Shown: in pieces, positions 24,835 to 31,982 of the stretch
Position numbering within the stretch: the stretch's first letter is position 1
Layout: each line of letters opens with the position of its first letter
Virus record (IMG/VR): IMGVR_UViG_3300024500_000025
Span: 1 to 64,000 of that record
Source of the DNA: a virus
Reading direction: 5' to 3' (one strand)
DNA: 64,000 nt
The notes under the pieces: model-generated
The model's database searches: none
Told to the model about the DNA's origin: nothing
Seen by the model: only the letters and a program-made list of their open reading frames with translations
Translations under genes and position numbers: made by a program

Positions 24835-26159
24835 TGGACATTAAAAAAACTAATTGGTCTAGTGACGGCACCCGTCTATCTATTGGTGTCCCATTTACCA
24901 AGGTCAATAAAGAGAACAGAACTGTTTCTGGATTTGCTACATTAAACAATGTAGACCAAACAGGAGATGTTGTCACAGCAGAAGCGAGTCTTAAAGCATT
25001 TGATGGATTTAAAGGAAACATCCGTGAAATGCATCAACCTATTGCGGTTGGAAAAGTTGTTTCATTTAAACCAGAAACATTTTTTGATGCAGTAACAAAA
25101 AGTTTTTATGATGGCGTATGGGTTAGCGCATATATTTCAAAAGGCGCACAAGACACTTGGGAAAAAGTTCTAGACGGCACACTTTCTGGTTTTTCAATTG
25201 GTGGAAGAATTAAGGATGCGGAAACAGAAGTAAATAAAGCCGATGGAACATCAGTAAGATTTATTAAAGATTATGATCTTGTAGAATTGTCTCTTGTAGA
25301 TTCTCCTGCAAATCAATTATGCAATATTCTTTCAATTGAAAAAGTAGATGGCAAATTGGTTCTTAAAGGAATTTCAGCAGGAGTTACAGCAGCAAACGTA
25401 TTTTTCTGTCAAACAGATGATGTTGTTGTTTCAGACACAGAAGAAGCACGAGAGTGCACAGCCTGTGGAAAACCAATGCAAGTAATTGGTTGGGTTGAAA
25501 ACAATGATGTTAATAAAGCAGATTCAGTACGTTATGTTTATGAAACACATGTAAAAAAGATTTCTAGTTCTGCAAATGAACTTGAAAACAACACCGAAAT
25601 AAATAAAGGAGGTACAACTATGTCAGATGAAACAATGACAGAAGCAACAGTTGAAGCAACCCCAGAAACTCCTGCAGCAGAAGTTGTAGCAGAGGCTACA
25701 CCAGAAGCTCCAGCAGTCGAAGAGGCAGCATCAGAAGTTGCAGAAGCTGCACCAGCAGCAGAAGTTGCCGCCGATAATGCAGGAGAGCCAGCACCAGCAG
25801 TTGCAGAAGAAACAGATTTTGCAAAAATGATTGGTGATCTTAAGGGCTTCTTGTCCGATACACTTACCAAGGCAGCAGAAACAAATGCGGCACAGGTTGC
25901 TGCAGTTAAAGAAACTGTAGAATCCTTTAGCAAGAGTGTTGAAGCAAGAATTATCGATTTGGCAGAACAACATAATACACTAAGCGAAACCGTAAAAGGT
26001 ATTCGTGAAACAATCGGTTCCGTAGAAAAGAGAATCGAAGCAGTCGAGGGTGATACTGCAATTAAGAAGTCTGCTGACCTTGGCGGGTCAACAGAGTTTG
26101 TAAAGAAATCAAAATGGAGCGGCGCTTTCCTCGGTTCCGTGAACGACATTCTAAACTAA
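24834..26159 (+). CDS. XkdF-type prohead protease with C-terminal scaffold
   Basis: This 441-residue protein has an N-terminal Peptidase S78/XkdF-like domain (residues 1-175): GFATLNNVDQTGDVV, a conserved His in REMHQP (~67), Ser in GTLSGFSIGG (~118-121) and ELSLVDSPAN (~151-160). It cleaves scaffold and capsid during head maturation. Residues ~210-235 contain a CTACGKP zinc-like motif. From ~263 on, an Ala/Glu/Pro-rich linker and long coiled coil form a scaffold-like tail. A strong internal ribosome-binding site and in-frame ATG at 25620 can make the scaffold part on its own. Confidence 0.85.
   Translation: MDIKKTNWSSDGTRLSIGVPFTKVNKENRTVSGFATLNNVDQTGDVVTAEASLKAFDGFKGNIREMHQPIAVGKVVSFKPETFFDAVTKSFYDGVWVSAYISKGAQDTWEKVLDGTLSGFSIGGRIKDAETEVNKADGTSVRFIKDYDLVELSLVDSPANQLCNILSIEKVDGKLVLKGISAGVTAANVFFCQTDDVVVSDTEEARECTACGKPMQVIGWVENNDVNKADSVRYVYETHVKKISSSANELENNTEINKGGTTMSDETMTEATVEATPETPAAEVVAEATPEAPAVEEAASEVAEAAPAAEVAADNAGEPAPAVAEETDFAKMIGDLKGFLSDTLTKAAETNAAQVAAVKETVESFSKSVEARIIDLAEQHNTLSETVKGIRETIGSVEKRIEAVEGDTAIKKSADLGGSTEFVKKSKWSGAFLGSVNDILN
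25605..25622 (+). promoter_or_regulatory. Internal Shine-Dalgarno and in-frame start for scaffold
   Basis: AAAGGAGG at 25605-25612, a 7-nt spacer and ATG at 25620-25622, in frame with the protease gene (codon 263). It is the strongest kind of ribosome-binding site in this region. Confidence 0.75.
25620..26159 (+). CDS. Nested scaffold protein (in-frame internal start)
   Basis: Translation from ATG 25620 gives about 179 residues: an acidic Ala/Glu/Pro-rich N-terminal half, then a coiled coil (residues ~75-150) and a basic C-terminal end (FVKKSKWSGAFLG) of the kind that contacts capsid protein. This is the same arrangement as nested protease/scaffold pairs in other tailed phages such as lambda C/Nu3, where the short product is the abundant scaffold. 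The evidence is the excellent internal ribosome-binding site. Confidence 0.7.
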   Translation: MSDETMTEATVEATPETPAAEVVAEATPEAPAVEEAASEVAEAAPAAEVAADNAGEPAPAVAEETDFAKMIGDLKGFLSDTLTKAAETNAAQVAAVKETVESFSKSVEARIIDLAEQHNTLSETVKGIRETIGSVEKRIEAVEGDTAIKKSADLGGSTEFVKKSKWSGAFLGSVNDILN

Positions 26160-26180
26160 AAGGCAGGTGAAAGAAATAAA

Positions 26181-27230
26181 ATGAGCAATGAACTATTAGA
26201 AAAAGCAGTAGCAGCAAATACTACTTTGACTACAGGTATGAATGGACAGACCATCACTGGTGCTGGCATTCACGTTGGAGCTACTCAAACAGGTGGTCTC
26301 CTAAATCCAGAGCAGTCCGCAAGATTCCTTGACTATGTGTTCGACGCTACCGTTATTGGTAAAGTCGCACGTACAGTTAGAATGAAGGCTGACACAACTG
26401 AGATTGATCGTATCGGAGTTGGCGAGAAGTTGATGAAAGTCGCTTCTGAAGCTAACGATACAGCATCAAACGCAGGCGTTACATTCTCCAAGATTTCTCT
26501 GACCACTAAGAAGCTTCGTCTTGACTGGGAACTCTCAACAGAGTCTCTAGAAGACAACATCGAAGGGCCAGATCTTGAGGACCATATCGCACGTTTGATG
26601 GCAACACAAGCAGGAAATGACATTGAGGACCTAGTTCTTAATGGAGATGCTTCTGCAACTTCAGATGACCTATATAAGGCATTTGATGGTGTTGTCAAGA
26701 AGTCAAAGGCTAACGGTCACGTTGTAGATGCAGCGGGAGCTAATATCTCTCGTGCAGTATTCAACAGTGCACTTAAGGCTCTTCCACGTAAGTACAAGCA
26801 ACGTCGTACAGACCTTCGCTTCCTTGCTGGATCAAACCTTATTCAGGACTTCCTATATACACAAAGCATTGGTACAAACCAGACAATCCCACAAGATATC
26901 GCTTCTAGCGTTATCCGTGGCGATGTTGCTCCACTCGGTGGACCAGCTGGTTACGTAGCACCATTCGCATTTGGTATTCCAATTGTTGAAGTCCCACTTC
27001 TAAAGGAAACTCAGACTGGTACCCATACTGGTGCATCAGGAGATCATGGTGACGTACACCTCTCATTCCCAAATAACGTTGTTATTGGAATTAAGCGTGA
27101 CGTAACTGTATACAGATTCTTCTGGCCACGTAAGGACTCAGTAGAGTATACACTTTATACTCGTGTTGGCGTTCAGATTGAACAAGCAGATGCTTGGGTA
27201 GTCGTAAAGAACGTTAAGGTAGCTTCTTAA
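26181..27230 (+). CDS. Major capsid protein (HK97 fold)
   Basis: This 349-residue protein is placed directly after the protease/scaffold gene and before a strong terminator. It has the features of HK97-type capsid proteins: an N-terminal arm, LLNPEQSARFLDYVFDATVIG, a long spine-helix segment around DLEDHIARLMATQAGNDIEDLVLNGD, a P-domain RTDLRFLAGSNLIQDF, and a C-terminal IKRDVTVYRFFWPRKDSVEY. Codon use is visibly more C- and G-ending than in its neighbours (for example CGT, CTC, ACC), as expected for the most highly expressed gene. It assembles the icosahedral shell. Confidence 0.9.
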   Translation: MSNELLEKAVAANTTLTTGMNGQTITGAGIHVGATQTGGLLNPEQSARFLDYVFDATVIGKVARTVRMKADTTEIDRIGVGEKLMKVASEANDTASNAGVTFSKISLTTKKLRLDWELSTESLEDNIEGPDLEDHIARLMATQAGNDIEDLVLNGDASATSDDLYKAFDGVVKKSKANGHVVDAAGANISRAVFNSALKALPRKYKQRRTDLRFLAGSNLIQDFLYTQSIGTNQTIPQDIASSVIRGDVAPLGGPAGYVAPFAFGIPIVEVPLLKETQTGTHTGASGDHGDVHLSFPNNVVIGIKRDVTVYRFFWPRKDSVEYTLYTRVGVQIEQADAWVVVKNVKVAS

Positions 27231-27251
27231 TTAAATAAGAAGATCTTGTAG

Positions 27252-27297
27252 AGGCCTCTAAAATTTAATATTTTGGGGGCCTTTACCTTTTAATTTT
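27252..27297 (+). terminator. Strong terminator after major capsid gene
   Basis: A 13-bp stem (27252-27264 with 27270-27282, two G-U pairs), 5-nt loop and a T-rich tail TTTACCTTTTAATTTT. It is the strongest terminator in the window. Confidence 0.85.
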
Positions 27298-27326
27298 ACA
27301 ATGCTATAATTGATAAGAACAAAGGA
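27282..27326 (+). promoter_or_regulatory. Promoter and RBS for connector operon
   Basis: TTTACC (27282-27287), 17-nt spacer, TGC-TATAAT (hexamer 27305-27310), then an AAGGAG site at about 27322 and ATG at 27333. The -35 abuts the terminator stem. Confidence 0.65.
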
Positions 27327-27332
27327 GAATGT

Positions 27333-27731
27333 ATGTCATTTTCGACATTAAAAATTGCTGAATTACGTCAGGTTGCCGAAGACTTTGCGGTTGAACTACC
27401 AAATTCAAAAAACAAAACAGAAATAATTGCAGCCCTCGCTGAAGAAGGCGTAACATGGGATGTATACCAAAAGACTATTGAAAATATTGAAGATTCAAAA
27501 TTAGAGGCAGACGAAATATTGCCAACTTTTGATCCAAAGAAGGAACAGCCAGAAGACACTGTTCTAGTAAAAATGGAACGTGCTAACTTTAGGTATGACG
27601 CAATGGGATTCACATTTACCAAAGAACATCCTTTTGTAGCAATGCCTACAGAAAAAGCAGAAGAAATTTTTGAAAAAGAGGAGGGTTTTCGTTTAGCGAC
27701 TCCCGTAGAGGTTAGAGAGTTCTACGCATAA
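27333..27731 (+). CDS. Head accessory protein with SAP-like N-terminus
   Basis: This 132-residue protein begins with a helix-extension-helix pattern (LKIAELRQVAEDFAVELP, KTEIIAALAEEGV) similar to SAP/HeH DNA-binding modules. It ends with a beta-rich unit (VLVKMERANFRYDAMGFTF ... PVEVREFYA). It lies between capsid and connector genes. Proteins of this shape occur at this position in other phage head modules, but its job is not known; it may contact packaged DNA or the neck (inference). Confidence 0.65.
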   Translation: MSFSTLKIAELRQVAEDFAVELPNSKNKTEIIAALAEEGVTWDVYQKTIENIEDSKLEADEILPTFDPKKEQPEDTVLVKMERANFRYDAMGFTFTKEHPFVAMPTEKAEEIFEKEEGFRLATPVEVREFYA

Positions 27732-27743
27732 CGAAAATTTTAA

Positions 27744-28730
27744 ATGGCAGAATTATATGTAAACAGTAATGGAGCAATCCGTCAAAAAATTTATTGGGGA
27801 GGTCAACCAGTAGATGCAGACGGAAATGTTACCGTTACTGTTTACGATGTAACACAGGATCCAGCAGTTGTACCAAACTTAAACCCAACTACACCAATTG
27901 GAACTTATATTGCAACAAATCTAGAAACAGATAATGGTAATTATGAAATCGTTTTGCCTTTCAATATTACTTTTAGAAATAGAAAATTAAAACTTGTCTG
28001 GTCCTATCAAGTTTCTGGAAACTCTGCCAGTAACACATCATATGTAGATGTTGTAACACCTTACGCAAATTTGTCGGAAGCAATAGATGCTCTTGGAATA
28101 GGCGTTGATCCAAGTGATGCAAATTATAAATCTTATGATGAAATAAAGATGGCTGAAAAATATGCCAGAAAATTAATTGAAAGTTACACAAACGATTACT
28201 ACTATATATATGATGATTCTGTAACTATTTATGGTAACGGAGATGATTCAATTCAAACACTTTATAAGATTCAGGAATTGCATGAACTATATGCAGATGA
28301 TATATTGCTTATAGACAATCCAAATCAAATAAATAATGTTGGTTATAGCGTTGTGCCAGTTTCAAGTGGATACGGTCTTAAAATTGATAGAAACCTTACA
28401 ATAGACAACACCGTGTATTTGGCAAACGGCATGGTATCACCAACAGTATATGATATTGGATATCAAGGGTTTTTTAGAAAAGGAGTTGCTTATAGAATTC
28501 AAGGAAAGTTTGGATGGTCAGATGTTCCAGATGCAATAGAAACAGCAACTATAGAACTAATGAAAGACTTTTTCAATAAAGATACCCAATGGAAAAATAA
28601 ATACGTAAAGAGTATATCTACCTTTGACTGGGACTTTGAATATGACCCACAAGTATATAGCGGAACAGGAAACTTTTTTGTAGACAATATCCTCTCTGGA
28701 TATGTTATTAAACAAATGTTGGTGATTTAA
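27744..28730 (+). CDS. Head-tail connector/adaptor protein
   Basis: This 328-residue protein is in the usual position of the adaptor that binds the portal ring. The N-terminal ~110 residues are a beta-sandwich (GAIRQKIYWGGQPVDADGNVTVTV). The C-terminal ~190 residues contain helices and the pattern YRIQGKFGWSDVPDAIETATIELMKDFFNKD, typical of HK97 gp6/SPP1 gp15-like adaptors. A fused beta-sandwich plus adaptor is larger than the usual ~100-residue family member. The stop overlaps the next start. Confidence 0.7.
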   Translation: MAELYVNSNGAIRQKIYWGGQPVDADGNVTVTVYDVTQDPAVVPNLNPTTPIGTYIATNLETDNGNYEIVLPFNITFRNRKLKLVWSYQVSGNSASNTSYVDVVTPYANLSEAIDALGIGVDPSDANYKSYDEIKMAEKYARKLIESYTNDYYYIYDDSVTIYGNGDDSIQTLYKIQELHELYADDILLIDNPNQINNVGYSVVPVSSGYGLKIDRNLTIDNTVYLANGMVSPTVYDIGYQGFFRKGVAYRIQGKFGWSDVPDAIETATIELMKDFFNKDTQWKNKYVKSISTFDWDFEYDPQVYSGTGNFFVDNILSGYVIKQMLVI

Positions 28731-29155
28731 TGAAAGATTTAGTTAATTCAATATTAACAATGAAAGCCGATATTTATTCTCAAGAAGATACGCAAGATGA
28801 AGATACTGGCGCATTAAAAAAGAATTGGATATTTACAGATACCGTTGATTGCTTTGCAAAGGGTTCGGTAAGCTCTGCTGGTTCTCGTGGTCAAGACAAA
28901 CAACAATATACCACTAAATATAAAGATACGGAATCTATACAAATTCGTGTAGACAAATATATCAATCAAAGGCAAAAAATAACAAACATTAGAAATAAAA
29001 ATGGAGAAGTTATTTGGTATGAATTAAATTACCCAACTAATACTCCAACAGTTTTTGAGATAGTGGGAAATACTCCAATAACAGACCCATTTGGAGAAAT
29101 TCTTGGATGGAATTTATTGGCTCAAAGATCGGAGAATCAGACAATTGGCAACTAG
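28730..29155 (+). CDS. Head closure / stopper protein
   Basis: This 141-residue beta-rich protein starts in a TAATG overlap with the adaptor. Its size and position, and the strand pattern around LKKNWIFTDTVDCFAKG and IQIRVDKYINQRQKITNI, fit SPP1 gp16/HK97 head-closure proteins that plug the connector after packaging. Motif similarity is weak, so the call depends on synteny. Confidence 0.65.
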   Translation: MKDLVNSILTMKADIYSQEDTQDEDTGALKKNWIFTDTVDCFAKGSVSSAGSRGQDKQQYTTKYKDTESIQIRVDKYINQRQKITNIRNKNGEVIWYELNYPTNTPTVFEIVGNTPITDPFGEILGWNLLAQRSENQTIGN

Positions 29156-29939
29156 TGCTCAGGCTTTAGATGCAGCTTCTAGGGGTCTAGCAGGCCTTAT
29201 GAGAGGCGTAAAGCCATCTGGAGTCATAGACGATGGCGGAATGGTACAAAAGATCTCAGCAGCCTTATATTATCAAGCACAGGTAATGACTCATATGGCA
29301 ACAGAAGATTGTATTCAAGAAGGTTTTACAAATAAGGTGTTTAACAAGATTAATACTGATCTAGGAAATTATATAGATATGCAGGCAAGATCTAAACCAA
29401 AATATTTACATCATGTTTATGAATGGGGAAAAACTGGAGACAGAACTGCAAGACTATTTACTTTAACAAAAAAACAAGAAAAAGATTTTAATTTTACATT
29501 ATCTTATAAATTTAAACTGTCAAAATCTACAGTTCCAAAAAACGATACTAACAAAAAATCTTACGTTTTTGCAAATAAAGCATTTGTAATGGAAACTGGA
29601 AACCCAGTAACAATTACTCCAAGAACACCACAAGGAAGACTTGCCTTTGCAATAGGAGATAAAAACATTATTTTGCAGTCTGGTAGATCTGTAAGAGTTT
29701 TAAACCCTGGAGGAAAGCAAACAAAAATGGGTTTTGCCAATACCTATAAGTTTTTTGTTGGAGGTAATCTAATTCAAAATTCAATTAGATCTTCTGGAAT
29801 TGAAAGAGCATTTGAACTTGTTGTGAGAAGATCTATAATGCTTCCGCCATTGGTAAGAAGAAAATCATATAGTTATTCTGCTTCTGCAGTAAAAAGTTTA
29901 GCTCAAAATGCTGTTCAGTCTAACGGTAGGAATATGTGA
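29145..29939 (+). CDS. Neck/tail-completion protein
   Basis: The most likely start is TTG 29145, 10 nt after a GGAG site and overlapping the previous gene by 11 bp. It gives 265 residues; an in-frame ATG at 29091 would need a 65-bp overlap. The protein starts MATSAQALDAASRGLAGLM, is basic, and has a beta-rich centre (AFVMETGNPVTITPRTPQGRL). The position between head closure and tail terminator matches tail-completion or minor neck proteins (HK97 gp10-like). I am not certain of the family. Confidence 0.65.
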   Translation: MATSAQALDAASRGLAGLMRGVKPSGVIDDGGMVQKISAALYYQAQVMTHMATEDCIQEGFTNKVFNKINTDLGNYIDMQARSKPKYLHHVYEWGKTGDRTARLFTLTKKQEKDFNFTLSYKFKLSKSTVPKNDTNKKSYVFANKAFVMETGNPVTITPRTPQGRLAFAIGDKNIILQSGRSVRVLNPGGKQTKMGFANTYKFFVGGNLIQNSIRSSGIERAFELVVRRSIMLPPLVRRKSYSYSASAVKSLAQNAVQSNGRNM

Positions 29940-30448
29940 TGGCAAATTATAAATTAGATGCGGCTAACGAAGTTAGAAAATTTTTATGGGAAGAATTAAA
30001 GTCTCATGACATCTTTGATGCAGACGACTATTATTCTGACAATTTAAATGAAGCCATAGTGCCAATTCTGCCAGTTCAACAGCTCCCAGAAATGAATCAG
30101 TTTTTAAGCGGTAAAAAGCATATAATTTATGACAAGAGCGGGATGACTTATGAGGATAATTGGCTAGTATGTAGCGAACAAATGATGTTTACCCTGTATG
30201 CCGTAGACATTTCAGAGCTGAATGAAATGAGGAATTTTATAGTAGATTTGTTCAGAAGAGCAGACGAATCTGCCAGAGATATCAACAATTTCATAGGAAA
30301 TAACAATAAATTTAGATTTCATACCTTTTATATAGCCGATATTACGCCAACTGGGCCTTCAGAAGAGGTTCAGGGCTTTCTTTCGTCAGACGTTATTATA
30401 GAAATGAAGTATTCTAGGGATGTTTCTGTCAGCGGCAGGTTTAATTAG
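29939..30448 (+). CDS. Tail terminator protein
   Basis: Start placed at ATG 29939 in a TGATG overlap; a GTG three bases upstream is also possible. The 169-residue protein has the alpha/beta layout of tail terminators: an N-terminal helix (AANEVRKFLWEELKSH), a central strand pair (CSEQMMFTLYAVDI), a long helix (ELNEMRNFIVDLFRRAD) and a final strand. It sits immediately before the tail tube gene. It caps the tail tube at the neck. The call is based mainly on position and predicted fold. Confidence 0.65.
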   Translation: MANYKLDAANEVRKFLWEELKSHDIFDADDYYSDNLNEAIVPILPVQQLPEMNQFLSGKKHIIYDKSGMTYEDNWLVCSEQMMFTLYAVDISELNEMRNFIVDLFRRADESARDINNFIGNNNKFRFHTFYIADITPTGPSEEVQGFLSSDVIIEMKYSRDVSVSGRFN

Positions 30449-30450
30449 CC

Positions 30451-30479
30451 TTGCTTTATGAAGCATTTTGGCCTATTAT
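30451..30479 (+). promoter_or_regulatory. Promoter for tail tube gene
   Basis: TTGCTT (30451-30456), 17-nt spacer, TATTAT (30474-30479). The -35 lies in the left arm of a small hairpin (next entry). Leader about 65 nt, ending in AGGAGGTGG before the ATG at 30550. Confidence 0.45.
30452..30469 (+). terminator. Weak terminator hairpin before tail tube gene
   Basis: TGCTT, loop TATG, AAGCA, followed by TTTT. The stem is only 5 bp, possibly extended by an imperfect outer TAGCC/GGCCTA pairing. Confidence 0.4.
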
Positions 30480-30549
30480 TATACATAGAGGAAACGCCTA
30501 GCCAGCATTGATTTACAATTTTTAAAATTCCAGGAGGTGGAAATAAAAA

Positions 30550-31194
30550 ATGGCATTTGAAGCTAAGAATATTATCGTCGGAGCAGCACCACTGTTCCTT
30601 TCAAAGAAAGATTCAACAGATTCAACTTATGCAACTGTTCTCCCAGAAGGAGCAGCAGTAACAGCTAATACATCAATTTATGATGCAGATACTCGTGAGC
30701 TTAAAGGCGCAACATTGTCTGGAGCATATGCAAACGTTGGTTACACAAACAATGGTCTTCAGATTACATATAACCCAACATACGGTTCTGTGACTGTGGA
30801 TCAGCTTCTTGATACAGCAAAACTTTTCAAGGAGTCTATGGAAGTTATGCTTGCAACTGAATTTACCGAAGCAACACTAGAAAACGTTCTTCGTGTATTT
30901 GGTCAGGGAGCATCAACTCTTTCAAACGATGCACTTGGTCTCGAAGCGGGAGCCTTGGGACAGGAGCCAACAGAGCGTCAGCTAATCGCTGTCGGTTTGG
31001 CACCACGTAACACAGCTAATAAGAAGCGTGAGCGTGTATATTATGCACGTCGTGTACTTTCAGTACAGCAATCACAATTTACATTGGCTCGTAACAATCC
31101 AACTGTATTTCCAGTAACCTTCCGTCTTCTTCCTGATGCAGCATATGCAGGGGCAGAATACGGTAAGATTATTGACCGTGTAATTGAAGCTTAA
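30550..31194 (+). CDS. Major tail tube protein
   Basis: This 214-residue protein is placed between the tail terminator and chaperones and has its own promoter, a very strong AGGAGGTGG site and a following terminator. It has optimised codon use like the capsid gene. The sequence (IIVGAAPLFLSKKDSTDSTYA, LKGATLSGAYANVGYTNNGLQITYNP, VFPVTFRLLPDAA) has the strand order of siphovirus major tail proteins, which polymerise as hexamer rings around the tape measure. Confidence 0.85.
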   Translation: MAFEAKNIIVGAAPLFLSKKDSTDSTYATVLPEGAAVTANTSIYDADTRELKGATLSGAYANVGYTNNGLQITYNPTYGSVTVDQLLDTAKLFKESMEVMLATEFTEATLENVLRVFGQGASTLSNDALGLEAGALGQEPTERQLIAVGLAPRNTANKKRERVYYARRVLSVQQSQFTLARNNPTVFPVTFRLLPDAAYAGAEYGKIIDRVIEA

Positions 31195-31224
31195 TACAAT
31201 TTAATAACAATTTAATAATATAAC

Positions 31225-31250
31225 AGGCCCTCAGAAATGGGGGCCTCGTT
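31225..31250 (+). terminator. Terminator after tail tube gene
   Basis: AGGCCCTC (31225-31232) pairs with GGGGGCCT (31239-31246) around AGAAAT. The tail CGTTATTT has few Ts. It insulates the abundant tail tube message from the chaperones. Confidence 0.65.
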
Positions 31251-31252
31251 AT

Positions 31253-31301
31253 TTGCTTATGCTAGTATTTTTGCTATAATGATATGGAGTATCCAAGGAG
31301 G
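31253..31301 (+). promoter_or_regulatory. Promoter and RBS for chaperone/tape-measure operon
   Basis: TTGCTT (31253-31258), 16-nt spacer, TGC-TATAAT (hexamer 31275-31280), predicted start of transcription near 31287. AAGGAGG at 31295-31301 is 6 nt before TTG 31308. Confidence 0.6.
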
Positions 31302-31307
31302 ATAATT

Positions 31308-31640
31308 TTGGCAACAACAGTATATGACGTTCAAGAAATTGAATTGCAAAACGGATCAAAGGTAAAACTAAAACCCCTTACCATTAAAGAACTTAGAAAG
31401 TTCATGACTGTCATTCAGAAGACAGCAGATGTTACAGGAGAAGAAGACACTCTAAATATTTTAATTGAGGCTTGCGGAGTAGCTTTGGAAAAACAACTTC
31501 CAGAACTTGTTGCAAACAAAGATGCTTTTGAAGATGCGTTGGATGTTCCAACCATTAATCGCATTCTTGAAGTTTGTGGCGGAATGAAGATGGACGACCC
31601 AAATCTACTGGCGGCAGCAGTTCTAGCTGGTCAGAACTAG
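31308..31640 (+). CDS. Tail assembly chaperone, short form (gpG-like)
   Basis: The start is TTG 31308, after AAGGAGG. The ATG at 31284 lies upstream of the predicted transcription start, so it is unlikely. The 110-residue protein starts MATTVYDVQEIELQNGSKVKLKPL and is followed by helices (KELRKFMTVIQKTA). It lies between tail tube and tape measure, where siphoviruses encode a pair of chaperones that coat the tape measure during tail assembly. A -1 slippery site near its end allows the long form. Confidence 0.8.
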   Translation: MATTVYDVQEIELQNGSKVKLKPLTIKELRKFMTVIQKTADVTGEEDTLNILIEACGVALEKQLPELVANKDAFEDALDVPTINRILEVCGGMKMDDPNLLAAAVLAGQN

Positions 31641-31978
31641 ACTTAGCCGCCTTAGAAGCACAAGTTTTTTTATCTGGTAGATGGAAAAACTTTGAAGAAC
31701 TAGAAGAAAATCTTTCAATGCCAGAACTTATACAATTGTTAAAGTCTATAAGTAAAAAGGAAGATGACAATAGAAGATTCCTAGCGTCTCTGCAGGGAAT
31801 AAATCTAGGGGAGGATGAAGCAGAAGAGGATGAAAAATTACATCCAACTTTTGAAGAAATTCAAATGAGAGCGCAAGGCATCAACGGAATTAAAAATGAC
31901 GTGATTGCACTTCGTGGAAATGCTGCTGCATCAAAAGGTTTCGGTATAAATCAAGGATTGGGGTATACCGAGGAGTAA
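31308..31978 (+). CDS. Tail assembly chaperone, long frameshift form (gpGT-like)
   Basis: The ribosome is predicted to slip back one base at C CCA AAT (31598-31604), so 99 codons of the short form continue in the -1 frame (...MDDPN, then STGGSSSSWSEL) to the stop at 31978, about 223 residues. The second-frame part is acidic and helical (FEELEENLSMPELIQLLKSI). It has no good start codon or ribosome-binding site of its own. The arrangement equals the G/GT pair of lambda and most siphoviruses. Confidence 0.85.
31598..31651 (+). promoter_or_regulatory. Programmed -1 frameshift signal
   Basis: The slippery heptamer C CCA AAT (31598-31604) is followed after 5 nt by a two-part hairpin: GGCGGC (31610-31615) with GCCGCC (31646-31651), and inside it AGTTCT (31619-31624) with AGAACT (31633-31638). 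The zero-frame stop TAG (31638-31640) is within the structure. Confidence 0.85.
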
Positions 31979-31982
31979 ATAA

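Noticed and set aside
25538-26149. 203-codon open frame on the minus strand
   Set aside because: It mirrors the Ala/Glu-rich low-complexity scaffold region; it has no ribosome-binding site, and all supported genes are on the + strand.
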